From Sclerurus mexicanus (taxonomy: Eukaryota; Chordata; Aves; Passeriformes; Furnariidae), in the NCBI GenBank assembly GCA_013396755.1, contig VWZF01005933.1:521772-585771 (forward strand): a stretch of 64,000 nt of DNA, read 5' to 3'. The notes below the pieces were generated by a model that was given only the letters and a program-made list of their open reading frames with translations, was not told where the DNA came from and ran no database searches. Positions 63,463-64,000 of the stretch are shown here, piece after piece (position 1 is the first letter of the stretch; each line of letters begins with the position of its first letter). The position numbers and the translations under genes were made by a program.

Positions 63463-64000
63463 CTTTAAAGAAAGGAGGAGAAGGGGGAAGCATTCAAATT
63501 TAATAGTCATTGACTTACAGCATTTCCCTCCCAATGCCCGAAAATAGGGATTATATCCTTCCAGAAGGATCAGAGACGAGACCGGTGCCTGCCCCTCCAC
63601 TCCCCCTCGTGAGGAAGAGGAGGGCCACGATGGCCACAGCCCCTTCCTCGCTCTTCTTTCCATGAATGCGCCAAACCCAGAACTTCTCACCGCAAGGCTG
63701 AAGCACACACACATTGTGTGGACGGAATACACCTTCACTGCTGGCAACAGCCCCCAAAAACGCCCGCCGGGCTCCAGGACAGGCCCGAAACCAGGACCAA
63801 GAACACACAAGAGCGCACGGGGAGAGAGAAAGGGCAGCTCTCGCACCTCTGGCGGTGCTCGCAATGAAGGTCTCCGCTCCAGGAGGCTGCGGGGAGCGGA
63901 GAAGCACAGAGCACAGCGAGACCGAGGGAAGCGGCACCGGGAATGAGGGAAATAACGGGGAAAACGGGAAATAGGGAGCGGCGGCCGCACCTGTGTGCGG
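63463..64000 (-). promoter_or_regulatory. ULK4: ULK4 CpG-rich promoter region and noncoding exon 1
   Basis: From about 63540 to the window edge the sequence turns GC-rich with many CpGs, including a NotI-type GCGGCCGC near 63980, in contrast to the AT-rich introns. This is the expected CpG-island promoter. On the minus strand a good donor (GTGAGA at 63690) and a strong pyrimidine tract ending AAAG at 63463 suggest noncoding exon 1 ends at 63691 and exon 2 starts at 63462. An alternative donor GTAAGT is at 63518. An E2F-like TTTGGCGC lies at 63668-63675 on the minus strand. The transcription start cannot be placed from sequence alone. Confidence 0.65.

Noticed and set aside
63414..63750. GGCAAC half-sites near the promoter as RFX X-boxes, expected for a cilia gene
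   Set aside because: Only half-sites were found (near 63417 and 63741), and neither has a properly spaced second half.
63403..63990. 195-codon minus-strand frame ending just before the ULK4 start
   Set aside because: It runs through the CpG-rich promoter and inferred first intron, is rich in Arg/Pro/Ser as expected from GC-rich noncoding DNA, and stops before the ULK4 ATG. Only its last 15 codons are discussed, as an upstream ORF.

Overview
This is vertebrate nuclear DNA, most likely from a bird. It is AT-rich intronic sequence with short exons, CR1-type LINE remnants and an LTR of a type I associate with neoavian genomes. The species cannot be fixed from the sequence, though a neoavian bird, perhaps a passerine, fits best. 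I find no bacterial-style operon, CRISPR array, tRNA or rRNA gene, and no second protein-coding gene.

One gene fills the window: ULK4 (unc-51-like kinase 4), read on the minus strand. The CpG-rich promoter and 5' UTR lie at the right edge (about 63.4-64.0 kb). Transcription runs leftward through 29 coding exons, from the ATG at 63397-63399 to the exon at 4166-4258. Every junction was placed by hand on GT-AG sites and the reading frame holds throughout: 3080 coding bases, 1026 codons plus two bases, with no stop or frameshift. Human ULK4 is recalled as about 1275 residues, so roughly 250 C-terminal residues should lie left of position 1.

Layout. 56.0-63.5 kb: promoter, 5' UTR and most of the exons of the N-terminal pseudokinase domain. 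50.1-55.3 kb: end of the kinase domain and the linker. 4.1-48.2 kb: the HEAT/ARM-like helical part on many small exons, with introns of up to about 7.6 kb. All other sequence is intron. Recognisable intronic elements are a solo LTR (about 62.08-62.75 kb), a six-copy 50-bp minisatellite (50607-50906), CR1 fragments (10.79-11.22, 12.21-12.27 and 24.67-24.89 kb), a second possible LTR (9.69-10.10 kb), a 35-bp tandem duplication (32571-32640) and a CpG-enriched intronic block (38.44-39.12 kb).

The encoded protein is a degenerate kinase. The VAIK lysine, the HRD motif and the DFG motif are all replaced, as in other ULK4 proteins, and two positions differ from the human sequence as I recall it. I looked for an undescribed system and did not find one. 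The items that best repay a second look are the homogenised minisatellite 64 bases from a splice donor, the upstream ORF ending three bases before the ULK4 start, and the intronic CpG block.
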